DNA from: ZC4RG20 sp964518995
Lineage (GTDB): Bacteria; Pseudomonadota; Gammaproteobacteria; Steroidobacterales; Rariloculaceae
DNA: 64,000 nucleotides
Reading direction: 5' to 3'
Assembly: GCA_964518995.1 (NCBI GenBank)
Contig: CAZFJU010000001.1
Location: forward strand, 1-64,000
Within the stretch, counting starts at the first letter, position 1. Every line of letters starts with the position of its first letter. The notes under the pieces are model-generated. The model worked only from the letters and a program-made list of their open reading frames with translations, had not been told where the DNA came from and did no database searches. The position numbers and the translations under genes were made by a program. Positions 50,558 through 58,030 of the stretch are shown here, piece after piece.

Positions 50558-51421
50558 TTATTCGAGCGCGCGCAGCCCTTCGGTCAGCTCGAGCACGGTG
50601 CCCCACGGGTCGACGATCGTCGCCGTGCGGATTCCGTCGAGCTCCTCCGCTGTGCGGACGGGCTGGCTGAGCGTGATGCCCTTCTCCGCAAGCCGCTCGA
50701 CGAATCCATCGAGATCGCGCATCTCGAAGCCGACGGTGCCGACGGCGCGACCCGCGGTGCCGACGAGATCTTCCGCGGGAAGCCAGCTGAAGAAATTAAG
50801 CATGTAGCCGACGCCGGGAAGATCGGCGCCGATAAAGAAATCGGTTTGGCCGGGACGCAACGTCGCATCGAACGCCGCCATGTACCACTGCTGCATCTCG
50901 ACGAAGTCGCGATTCACGAAGTGCACATGGTGATGGGTAATCGCCGGCGGCGTCTCGACATCGCTGGTGACGAGCTCGACCTTGACGCCGTCCGGGCCGA
51001 CGAGATACGAGAAGCGGCCATAGTTGCCCGCGGTCGGCGGGCTTGCGGTTTCGCCGGGCGCGGGCTCGCGGCCGACCGTCAACTCGTAGCCCTTCTCTAC
51101 AACCCTCTCGGTGAGAGCCGGCACGTCCGGCACGGCGAAGCCGATGTGGTCGAAAGTCGTGCCGAGCGTCGGGCCGACAGGCGCTTTCTCGGTCAACAGC
51201 AGGTAGACATCCGGAAAGCGGATCGCCTGGGTCGCGCCGATCTTGATCGCTTCACCGCCGAGCGTATCGACCCAAAACGCGAGATGGTCTTCGATGCTTG
51301 AAACGTTCAGACGGTAATGGCCGACGATGACCGGCGCCTCATCGTTCGTGAGCTGCGCGAGCCCAGGGCTCGTCACGGCCATGAGAAGAACGGCGATGAT
51401 GCACCTGCTCGGCCCAGCCAT
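50558..51421 (-). CDS. Secreted glyoxalase/bleomycin-resistance (VOC) superfamily protein
   Basis: A 287-residue protein with a signal peptide (IIAVLLMAVTSPGLAQ) and two VOC modules, about 35-155 and 160-285. IVGHYRLNVSSIEDHLAFWV opens the first; THHHVHFVNRDFVEMQQWYM opens the second, and GTVGFEMRDLDGFVERLAEK and DPWGTVLELTEGL close it. His and Glu positions suitable for a metal are present. VOC proteins include dioxygenases, isomerases and binding proteins; no reaction can be assigned. Export of a VOC protein is uncommon. ATG 51421 is chosen because the signal peptide begins there. It precedes the TonB receptor gene. Confidence 0.8.
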   Translation of the reverse strand: MAGPSRCIIAVLLMAVTSPGLAQLTNDEAPVIVGHYRLNVSSIEDHLAFWVDTLGGEAIKIGATQAIRFPDVYLLLTEKAPVGPTLGTTFDHIGFAVPDVPALTERVVEKGYELTVGREPAPGETASPPTAGNYGRFSYLVGPDGVKVELVTSDVETPPAITHHHVHFVNRDFVEMQQWYMAAFDATLRPGQTDFFIGADLPGVGYMLNFFSWLPAEDLVGTAGRAVGTVGFEMRDLDGFVERLAEKGITLSQPVRTAEELDGIRTATIVDPWGTVLELTEGLRALE

Positions 51422-51552
51422 ACGATTCTCTCGTGCCCTACTGCGACGGCCAGAGGCTAGCACCGTTGGCATCTCGGGCATAGCTCTGCTCTCTACCGGG
51501 TGCGGAAGAGCCGATGTCGCAAGCTCGAGCGGCCGTACGTCGGCCGTAGCGA

Positions 51553-52437
51553 TCAATCCGCGTCGCGATAGGCCTCGACCAGAAAGTCGACGAACGCGGT
51601 GATCTTCGTGCTCACCAGTCGTCGGGACGCGTGCAGCACCCAGATCTCGGTCGTGCGGTGCGGAACACTGCTCCAGATCGTGAGCTGCCCGGCCGCGGCG
51701 GCGTCGGCCGCGACGGCGCGCGGCAGCAGCGCCGCGCCGGCGCCGGCACACACCGCGTCGCGCACCATCAGCAGCGACGACAACCGAAGCCGCACGTCCG
51801 GCTCGATCGTCAGGCTTTCGCTAATTTTCCACGGGCCGCTGTCCGCAAGATGGGTCATTGCCACGGCCGGCACCCGCGGCGGCGCGCCGGCGCGGGCCGC
51901 CCTCGGCTTCGGCAGCCCGGGCGGGGCCGCGACGATCAGCTGGTCACTGCCGAGGCGTCTGCCGACGAGCGACTCGTCCCCGCGCGGGTTCGCGCGCAGC
52001 ACAACGTCGTAACCTTCCTCGATCAGATCCACATAGCGGTCTTCCGCGACAACCTCCAGCTGGACTGCGGGGTACCGCTTGCTGAATTCAGCCGCGAGCC
52101 GACCGAGCAGGGTTTGGCCGATGAACAGCGGCACGCTGACCCGCAGCCTCCCGCGCGGCTGAAGCGAACCCTCGGAAAGACATCGGCCCACGTCGAGAAT
52201 CTCCGCCACGAGACCGGTCGTGCGCTCGTGCAGCGCGCGCCCGTCCTCGGTGAGCTTCAGCGTGCGGGCGCCGCGCTCGAAGAGCCGCACGCCGAGACTC
52301 TGCTCGAGCGCCATCACCCGCCGCGACAGCGTGGCCTTAGGCCTTCCGCTCACCCGGCTCGCTTTGCCAAATCCCCCTTCTGACGCGACCAGAACGAAGT
52401 CTTCCATTAGGCCGAGATCCCACTTTCGATGGTCCAT
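51553..52437 (-). CDS. LysR-type transcriptional regulator
   Basis: A 294-residue regulator. The winged helix-turn-helix (about residues 10-65: VLVASEGGFGKASRVSGRPK, ATLSRRVMALEQSLGVRLFE) is followed by an effector domain (RGRLRVSVPLFIGQTLLGRL onward). ATG 52437 gives the standard start; the longer frame to 52545 enters the divergent promoter. It is transcribed away from the old yellow enzyme gene, the usual LysR arrangement for controlling a neighbour, with 106 nt between. Its effector is unknown. Confidence 0.93.
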   Translation of the reverse strand: MDHRKWDLGLMEDFVLVASEGGFGKASRVSGRPKATLSRRVMALEQSLGVRLFERGARTLKLTEDGRALHERTTGLVAEILDVGRCLSEGSLQPRGRLRVSVPLFIGQTLLGRLAAEFSKRYPAVQLEVVAEDRYVDLIEEGYDVVLRANPRGDESLVGRRLGSDQLIVAAPPGLPKPRAARAGAPPRVPAVAMTHLADSGPWKISESLTIEPDVRLRLSSLLMVRDAVCAGAGAALLPRAVAADAAAAGQLTIWSSVPHRTTEIWVLHASRRLVSTKITAFVDFLVEAYRDAD

Positions 52438-52543
52438 TTTCAAGACACCGTGTCTATTTAATATGCCTACCGATCCATGTACGGAACAGTATAGGCTACT
52501 GCGTCGCGAACGTTTAAGCCCCATAACAAGGAGGGAAGAAGAC
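52438..52543. promoter_or_regulatory. Divergent LysR/old-yellow-enzyme control region
   Basis: A 106-nt, relatively AT-rich spacer. It contains GACACCGTGTC (52444-52454, perfect 5-bp arms) close to the LysR start and TACGGAACAGTA (TAC...GTA arms) further on, which overlaps a possible -10 TATAGG for the plus-strand gene. Both are plausible binding sites for the regulator; neither is proven. Confidence 0.4.
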
Positions 52544-53617
52544 ATGGCAACGATCTGGGATCCCGTGCAAGTCGGGCGGCTGACCTTGCCGAATCGGCTC
52601 GCGATGGCGCCGATGACCCGCAGTCGCGCCGAAGCGGACGGTACACCGGGGCCGCTCGCAGCGCAGTACTACGCACAACGCGCATCGCTCGGTTTGCTGA
52701 TCAGCGAGGGTGCGCAGCCTTCGGCCGACGGTCAGGGATATATGTCGACGCCCGGCATTTATACCGACCGCCACGTCGCCGGCTGGAAGCGCATCGCAGA
52801 TGCGGTGCACGATAACGGCGGGCGCTTGTTCGTTCAGCTGATGCACGTCGGTCGCGTCAGTCACCCCGATAACACGCCCCATCACCGCGCTGCGCTCGCG
52901 CCGTCCGCGGTGGCCACGGGCGCGAAGATGTTCACGCCGGGCGGCATGCTCGATGAGCCCGTGCCGCGGGCGATGACCGCCGCGGACATCCGCACCGCGA
53001 TCGACGAGTTCGCGCACGCGGCGACCCGCGCCATCGAAGCAGGCGCCGACGGCGTCGAGATCCACGGCGCGAATGGCTACCTGGTGCAGCAATTCTTGTC
53101 GACGAATGCGAACGTGCGGGACGACGAATACGGCGGATCGATCGAGAACCGTGCGCGGTTCGCGATCGAGACGGCCGCCGCAGTAGCGAACGCGATCGGC
53201 GCGGACCGCACCGGTATTCGCTTGTCCCCGGGCTCGACATTCAACGCCATCGACGAGGGCGCCGACTACGAGCCGCTTTATCGTTACTTGGTCGAGGGGC
53301 TGGCGAAGCTCGGGCTCGCCTACGTGCATGTCGTGCACCATGGCAACGAGCGCTTGCTGCAGGATCTAAGGCGACTGTGGCCGAACGCGCTGCTGCTCAA
53401 TCGGGGCGGACAGCCCTTGCAGCGCATCGGCGCGGATGTCGAGGCCGGCCTCGCCGACGTCATGACGCTCGGGCGCTGGGCGCTGTCGAATCCCGATCTG
53501 GTAGAGCGGCTTCGGGCCGGCGCGCCGCTGAACGAGCCGGATCCGGCCACGTTCTACGGCGGCGATGCGCGCGGATACACCGATTATCCGCGGCTCGCCG
53601 AGCCCGCGCTCGGTTGA
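52544..53617 (+). CDS. Old yellow enzyme (NemA-like alkene reductase)
   Basis: A 357-residue FMN-dependent reductase of the OYE family, reducing activated C=C bonds or nitro groups with NADPH. PNRLAMAPMTRSRAEADGTP near 20 forms the FMN site, LFVQLMHVGRVSHPDNTP near 95 follows, and DGVEIHGANGYLVQQFLS near 175 carries the substrate-binding His-x-x-Asn pair. DEYGGSIENRARFAIE and ALLLNRGGQ complete the barrel. AAGGAGGG (52528-52535) precedes ATG 52544 by about 8 nt. It is probably controlled by the divergent LysR gene. Confidence 0.93.
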   Translation: MATIWDPVQVGRLTLPNRLAMAPMTRSRAEADGTPGPLAAQYYAQRASLGLLISEGAQPSADGQGYMSTPGIYTDRHVAGWKRIADAVHDNGGRLFVQLMHVGRVSHPDNTPHHRAALAPSAVATGAKMFTPGGMLDEPVPRAMTAADIRTAIDEFAHAATRAIEAGADGVEIHGANGYLVQQFLSTNANVRDDEYGGSIENRARFAIETAAAVANAIGADRTGIRLSPGSTFNAIDEGADYEPLYRYLVEGLAKLGLAYVHVVHHGNERLLQDLRRLWPNALLLNRGGQPLQRIGADVEAGLADVMTLGRWALSNPDLVERLRAGAPLNEPDPATFYGGDARGYTDYPRLAEPALG

Positions 53618-53745
53618 CGATCCGCCGTCCTGCGCGCGCCCGCGGCGCGCGGGACCGCCGGCGCGCCGCACCAACGGCATCCTTACCCGCCGCGGGCACG
53701 GTAGAATGCGGGCCATTCATTCTCGGCAGTCAGCGAGAGTCAGCT

Positions 53746-55050
53746 ATGACCCAACCTTTTCCGAAATCTCCGACATTCCTGACGATCGACGAGCCGTTCC
53801 GCTTCGAGGGCGAGCTGTTCGATCTGGAGGTCGAAGGCGAAATTCCCGCGGCGCTCGACGGCACGTTCTATCGCGTCGGCCCCGATCAGCAATTTCCGCC
53901 GATGCTCGGCGACGCCAACCCGTTCAACGGCGACGGCATGGTGACGGCGTTCCGGATCAAGAACGGCCACGTCGACATGCAGCACAAGTATGTGCGCACG
54001 CACCGCTTCATGGCCGAGCGCGCGGCGCGGCGCGGCCTGTTTGGCGAATACCGCAATCCGTTTACCGACGACCCGAGCGTGCAGGGCATCGTCCGCACCG
54101 TGTCGAATACCAACGTCGTGCTGCACAACGGCGTGCTGCTCGCGTTCAAAGAGGACGGCCCGCCGTATGCGCTCGACCCGCAGACGCTCGAGACCAAGCA
54201 GCTGTGGGATTGGAACGGGCAGATGACGGCCAAGACCTTTACCGCGCACCCGAAGATCGATCCGGTGACGCAGGAGCTGGTCGGCTATGCCTATGCCGCG
54301 AAAGGCGAGGCGACGCCGGATATCGCGTTCTTCACGTTCGACAAGAACGGCCAGAAAACACGCGAGCTGTGGTTCAAAGGCCCGTATCCCGGCATGATCC
54401 ACGACTGCGGGCTCACCGAGAATTACCTGATCCTCGCGGTGATTCCGCATGTCATGGANNNNNNNNNNNNNNNNNNNNNNNNNNNNNNNNNNNNNNNNNN
54501 NNNNNNNNNNNNNNNNNNNNNNNNNNNNNNNNNNNNNNNNNNNNNNNNNNNNNNNNNNACGTTACGAACCGAGATCGTGCGCTGGTGCTTCGACATGAGC
54601 TCGAAGTCGAGCACGCCGGACGCCAAAGTGCTCGCCACGATCGCCGGCGAGTTTCCGCATGTGGATGACCGCTATGTCGGGCAGCCGTACCGGCATGCCT
54701 TCATGCAGGCGACCGATCCGACCCAGCCTTACGATGCCGACCGAGCCGGTCCTATCATGGGCTTCTTCTTCAACACTTACGTCCATATGGATATGTCGAC
54801 CGGCCAGCTCAAAACCTGGTTCGCGGGCGATACTTCGAGCACGCAGGAGCCGATCTTCGCGCGGAAGGGGCCGGACGCGCCGGAAGGCGAAGGCTATGTG
54901 TTGGGAGTGGTGAACCGGCGCGCCGAGCACCGCAGCGACCTCTTGATCTTCGACGCCCAGCGGATCGACGAAGGGCCGCTCGCGACCGTCAAGATCCCGG
55001 TCCGGCTCAAGTACGCGATTCACGGCAACTGGGTGCCGGCGTCAGTGTGA
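53746..55050 (+). CDS. Carotenoid oxygenase family protein (lignostilbene-dioxygenase-like), interrupted by assembly gap
   Basis: An Fe(II) dioxygenase of the RPE65/carotenoid-cleavage family. The ends are clear: LEVEGEIPAALDGTFYRVGP and FNGDGMVTAFRIKNGHVD at the N terminus, KYAIHGNWVPASV at the C terminus. Iron-ligand histidines are visible in KTFTAHPKIDP, GMIHDCGLTENYLI and AIHGNW; the fourth would lie in the gap. Positions 54459-54558 are 100 N. Both sides share a reading frame, but lignostilbene-type relatives have roughly 95 residues here, so about 290 bp rather than 100 are probably missing. The sequence pattern favours phenolic stilbene cleavage over carotenoid cleavage, though this is uncertain. 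The next gene overlaps the stop by 1 nt. Confidence 0.85.
   Translation: MTQPFPKSPTFLTIDEPFRFEGELFDLEVEGEIPAALDGTFYRVGPDQQFPPMLGDANPFNGDGMVTAFRIKNGHVDMQHKYVRTHRFMAERAARRGLFGEYRNPFTDDPSVQGIVRTVSNTNVVLHNGVLLAFKEDGPPYALDPQTLETKQLWDWNGQMTAKTFTAHPKIDPVTQELVGYAYAAKGEATPDIAFFTFDKNGQKTRELWFKGPYPGMIHDCGLTENYLILAVIPHVMXXXXXXXXXXXXXXXXXXXXXXXXXXXXXXXXXXTLRTEIVRWCFDMSSKSSTPDAKVLATIAGEFPHVDDRYVGQPYRHAFMQATDPTQPYDADRAGPIMGFFFNTYVHMDMSTGQLKTWFAGDTSSTQEPIFARKGPDAPEGEGYVLGVVNRRAEHRSDLLIFDAQRIDEGPLATVKIPVRLKYAIHGNWVPASV
54459..54558. other. Assembly gap (100 N)
   Basis: Exactly 100 undetermined bases, the conventional placeholder for a scaffold gap of unknown length. It falls inside the carotenoid oxygenase gene and does not represent a real deletion. 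Confidence 0.98.
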
Positions 55051-56555
55051 TGGGCTGGGCGGCGCGGCTGGCCAGCGTGCTGGTCTGGGCGGGGCTGACC
55101 GCGCACGCGGCGGAGCCGTTCGACATCGGCCGCAGCTCGGCCGGAACGCAGATCGATGCGAGCGTCGTGGCCGCAGCTGCGGACGCCGCGCCGACTGTCT
55201 TGCTGATTGGCGGCCTCGCCGGCGACGACGACAGCGCGGCCGAGGTGCGCGCCGCGGTGGCGCGCTACGATGCGCTCCCTCAGAGCCGCCGAAGCATCAC
55301 ATTGCTCGCCATTCCGGTCGCGAATCCAGATGGCGCGCAGCTCGAGTTTCCGCCGCAAGGGCCAGCCTACCGCGAACACGCCGAAGCCAACACGCTGTGG
55401 CGCTTCATCGGCACGCAAGGCCCGGATCTGGTGCTGATCGCGGGGGATGACCACTCCGGCATCGGCGCGGCGCTCGCAAGCGAGCCGGCGGCGCTGGTCG
55501 GGCGCATTCCGAGCCGGCCCTGGACGGCATCGGACGAGCTGGCCGCGCTCGACGCGCGCGACATCGAGCCGTCCGACGCGCGCCGCGAGCTCGAGCGACG
55601 CCGGGCACGGTCCGCGCGGGCGCTCGCACTCGAGCTCGCCGAGCATTATGGCCAGACGTTCGATCAACCGTGGTACATCGAAGCGCTCGCGCTGCGCGCG
55701 CAGCTTGCCCTCGGGCGTGTCGAGCTCGTCCGCTCGCTGGCCGAGCCGTACGTCGACGGTAGTCGTAATAGCCTCGAGCGGCCCAACGCTCTAGTCATGG
55801 CCGGCCATTTGATCTTCGGCGACCTGGCGCAGGCAACGGGTGACCCGCGCTACCTTGCGCGGGTCAGCGAAGCGGCGGAGCTCGGCTTCGCCGAAGACGG
55901 CTCGATGCGCGAGTCGATGCCATTCCACGGCGAGTACAGCGACTCCGTCTTCATGGGCACTGCGATTCTGACCCAGGCCGGCTCGCTGACCGGCGAACCG
56001 AGATACTTCGACATGGCCGTACGCCATCTCGAGTTCATGCAGCGTATCGTGCTGCGCCCGGACGGGCTGTACCGCCATCAGCCCCTTACGGATGCCGCGT
56101 GGGGACGGGGCAACGGCTTCGCCGCACTCGGGCTGGCGCTGATGCTGAACGACTTGCCTGAGGACCATGCCGCTTACGCGGATGTGCTCGCAAGCTACCA
56201 GGCGCACATGGCAGCCCTGCTACCGCATCAGAACCGCGATGGTCTTTGGCGGAACGTCATCGACGTGCCGGGCGCGTACCCCGAGTTCTCGGCGACCGCG
56301 ATGATCGGCTTCGCGATGCAGCGCGGCCTGACGCAGGGCTGGCTCAGTGGGAACGCGGACGCCTATCGCGCCGCGGTCGCGCGCGCGTGGGACGCGGTCA
56401 ATGCTCGAACCGGCACCGGCGGCACGTTCGTCGACGTTTGCGAATCCACCGCCCGGATCGAGACGCTCGAGGGTTATCTGCAGCGCGAGGCGATCCTCGG
56501 GCCGGACCCGCGCGGCGGCGCCATGGCGTTGCTGTTCGCCACCGAGCTGATGTAA
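55050..56555 (+). CDS. Secreted GH88/GH105-like protein with N-terminal carboxypeptidase-like segment
   Basis: A 501-residue exported protein (signal AARLASVLVWAGLTAHAAE). Residues about 20-150 resemble a reduced M14 carboxypeptidase fold: FDIGRSSAGTQIDA recalls the GRS-x-G-x-x-I segment, and LLAIPVANPDGAQLEF the NPDG segment, but the HxxE zinc motif is absent (GGLAGDDDSA). Residues about 200-500 match the alpha/alpha-barrel of unsaturated glucuronyl/rhamnogalacturonyl hydrolases (FGDLAQATGDPRYLARVSEA, DAAWGRGNGFAALGLALMLN, HQNRDGLWRNVIDVPGAYPE, EFSATAMIGFAMQRGL). Start ATG 55050 overlaps the preceding stop (TGATG); GTG 55047 is also possible. It probably handles a sugar-containing plant or microbial polymer; the coupling to a lignostilbene-type enzyme is unexpected. 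Confidence 0.75.
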   Translation: MGWAARLASVLVWAGLTAHAAEPFDIGRSSAGTQIDASVVAAAADAAPTVLLIGGLAGDDDSAAEVRAAVARYDALPQSRRSITLLAIPVANPDGAQLEFPPQGPAYREHAEANTLWRFIGTQGPDLVLIAGDDHSGIGAALASEPAALVGRIPSRPWTASDELAALDARDIEPSDARRELERRRARSARALALELAEHYGQTFDQPWYIEALALRAQLALGRVELVRSLAEPYVDGSRNSLERPNALVMAGHLIFGDLAQATGDPRYLARVSEAAELGFAEDGSMRESMPFHGEYSDSVFMGTAILTQAGSLTGEPRYFDMAVRHLEFMQRIVLRPDGLYRHQPLTDAAWGRGNGFAALGLALMLNDLPEDHAAYADVLASYQAHMAALLPHQNRDGLWRNVIDVPGAYPEFSATAMIGFAMQRGLTQGWLSGNADAYRAAVARAWDAVNARTGTGGTFVDVCESTARIETLEGYLQREAILGPDPRGGAMALLFATELM

Positions 56556-56559
56556 TCGC

Positions 56560-56913
56560 TCACTCGCCGCGCTTCTCGACGAAGGCTTGCAGCCGCCCCA
56601 ACGCCCGGTCCCACTGCGCCGAGATGGCATCAAGATAGCCGCGCACCTCTTCCAGGCGCTTCGGCTCCAGCTCCCATACCGTCTGACGGCCGACGCGATA
56701 GCCGCGGACGAGCCCCGCGTTCGACAACGCATGCAGATGCTTGGTTACCGCCTGACGCGTAACGCTCGCACCGTCCGTGAGGCGAACGATCGGCTGCGGA
56801 CCTTCGCAACAGAGGCGCGTGACGATACGCAGGCGGGTCTCGTCGCCGAGGGCGGCGAACACCGACGCCGCATCCGCGACGTCGGCGGCGGACACCGTCG
56901 CGCGCGAAGGCAT
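56560..56913 (-). CDS. ArsR-family transcriptional regulator
   Basis: A 117-residue winged-helix repressor: ASVFAALGDETRLRIVTRLC, then DGASVTRQAVTKHLHALSNA (recognition helix) and AGLVRGYRVGRQTVWELEPK. There is no metal-binding Cys pair, so it belongs to the non-metal ArsR group that often accompanies SRPBCC/AHSA1 genes. It starts 2 nt after the SRPBCC stop and likely controls the pair. Confidence 0.88.
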   Translation of the reverse strand: MPSRATVSAADVADAASVFAALGDETRLRIVTRLCCEGPQPIVRLTDGASVTRQAVTKHLHALSNAGLVRGYRVGRQTVWELEPKRLEEVRGYLDAISAQWDRALGRLQAFVEKRGE

Positions 56914-56915
56914 CG

Positions 56916-57407
56916 TCAGCGCTGCGCCAGGCTCAAGTACTTCTCGATCAGCCTGCTCTGCACTGTCCAACCTTGCTCGTTCGTGGTGAACGCCTGTGCA
57001 CGCTTGTCGAGCGGCACCGCGTCGAAGCCCGACTCGACGATTGTCAGCTCGGTGCCGTCGGCCGCGTCGTCGAGCGCGAAGGTGACTAGGGTCATCGGCG
57101 GCTCGCCCCCTTCGTCGTGAGGCTCGTACGGATGCCAACGGAACGAGAACAGGCGCATCGGTTCGATGCGTTCGACGACGATGTCGAACTCGACGCCGGC
57201 ATAGGCCTGCTGCGATTTCGCGACCTCCGGATCGACTTCCGTCGGCACCATTCTGCCCCGTAGCCTTTGGCCCGCGACGAAATCTCCATCGAAGACGACG
57301 CCGAACCATGTGCCAAACTGCGCAGCCTCGGTGAGCGCGCGCCACACGCGCTCGCGGCTCGCCTGCAACACGATTCTCTTCTCGATGCGATCGTAATTCA
57401 TGGCCAT
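56916..57407 (-). CDS. SRPBCC/AHSA1-family protein
   Basis: A 163-residue START-like fold protein: IEKRIVLQASRERVWRALTE, FGTWFGVVFDGDFVAGQRLR and a C-terminal FTTNEQGWTVQSRLIEKYLS, the W-containing helix typical of the AHSA1 group. These proteins bind hydrophobic ligands; the role is unknown. AGGAGG lies 6 nt before ATG 57407. It is the first gene of a two-gene unit with the ArsR regulator. Confidence 0.85.
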   Translation of the reverse strand: MAMNYDRIEKRIVLQASRERVWRALTEAAQFGTWFGVVFDGDFVAGQRLRGRMVPTEVDPEVAKSQQAYAGVEFDIVVERIEPMRLFSFRWHPYEPHDEGGEPPMTLVTFALDDAADGTELTIVESGFDAVPLDKRAQAFTTNEQGWTVQSRLIEKYLSLAQR

Positions 57408-57746
57408 TAGCAACCTCCTAGTTGCCTTTAGCTTAGGCCTGCGTGGCTAGACATGCAACCAGAAAGTTGCGCTTCTCTCGTCAGCTATGCGGCTTTCTGC
57501 CCCTCGAGCGCACCGCCTACTACCGTTCGACGCGGGAGAACGTGCTGCCGGTCGTGCCCCTTTCGCTTTCCGAGTTGCTTTTTGCCGGAACATGGCGCAC
57601 GATGCATGGGCGATCTAAGTTTGGCCTGCCTTATCTGCTACCCGCCCGGTTCCCGGGCGCGCGATTCAAGACAAGCACTACGCTCAGGTTGTTCGTCTCC
57701 GCACCCGATTGTGTGCGGTTAGTCCAAAGTTATCAGGAGGCCAAAC
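57408..57746. other. Leader/promoter region upstream of the cold-shock gene
   Basis: About 340 nt between the SRPBCC start and the cold-shock start. It is less GC-rich than its surroundings, and frames across it show no protein features. Cold-shock mRNAs often have long structured leaders, so part of it may be a 5' leader; I could not identify a confident promoter. Confidence 0.45.
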
Positions 57747-57950
57747 GTGGCTATCGGAACTGTCAAATTCTTCAACTCCGCTAAGGGGTTCGGCTTCATC
57801 GCACCGGAAAGCGGCGGCAAGGACGTATTCGTCCATATCAGCGCCGTCGAACGTGCAGGTCTCGGCACGCTGTCCGAAGGTCAGCGGGTCGAATATGAAG
57901 TCGTCACCGAGCGGGGCAAGCTGGCCGCAGATCATCTGAAGGCGGCTTAA
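57747..57950 (+). CDS. Cold-shock-domain protein (CspA family)
   Basis: A 67-residue single cold-shock domain, binding single-stranded nucleic acid and acting as an RNA chaperone. GTVKFFNSAKGFGFIAPESG contains RNP1 (KGFGFI) and KDVFVHISAVERAG contains RNP2 (VFVHIS). The start is GTG 57747, set by AGGAGG at 57735-57740 (6-nt spacing). A stem-loop and a strong terminator follow. It is transcribed alone. Confidence 0.97.
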   Translation: MAIGTVKFFNSAKGFGFIAPESGGKDVFVHISAVERAGLGTLSEGQRVEYEVVTERGKLAADHLKAA

Positions 57951-57960
57951 TGACCCTAGC

Positions 57961-58014
57961 CTGGCGCCGATAGGCGCCAGCGCGAAAAAGGCGGCCCTTG
58001 TGGCCGCCTTTTTT
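57961..58014 (+). terminator. Stem-loop plus rho-independent terminator after the cold-shock gene
   Basis: First a perfect hairpin CTGGCGCC-GATA-GGCGCCAG (57961-57980). Then a terminator: AAAAA, GGCGGCC (57990-57996), loop CTTGT, GGCCGCC (58002-58008) and TTTTTT. The flanking A and T tracts let it work on both strands, so it may also end the convergent carotenoid operon. Confidence 0.9.
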
Positions 58015-58030
58015 GTGCCCGGTATTAGCG

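Noticed and set aside
54459..54558. Natural deletion or frameshift in the carotenoid oxygenase gene
   Set aside because: The bases are a run of exactly 100 N, which is an assembly placeholder.
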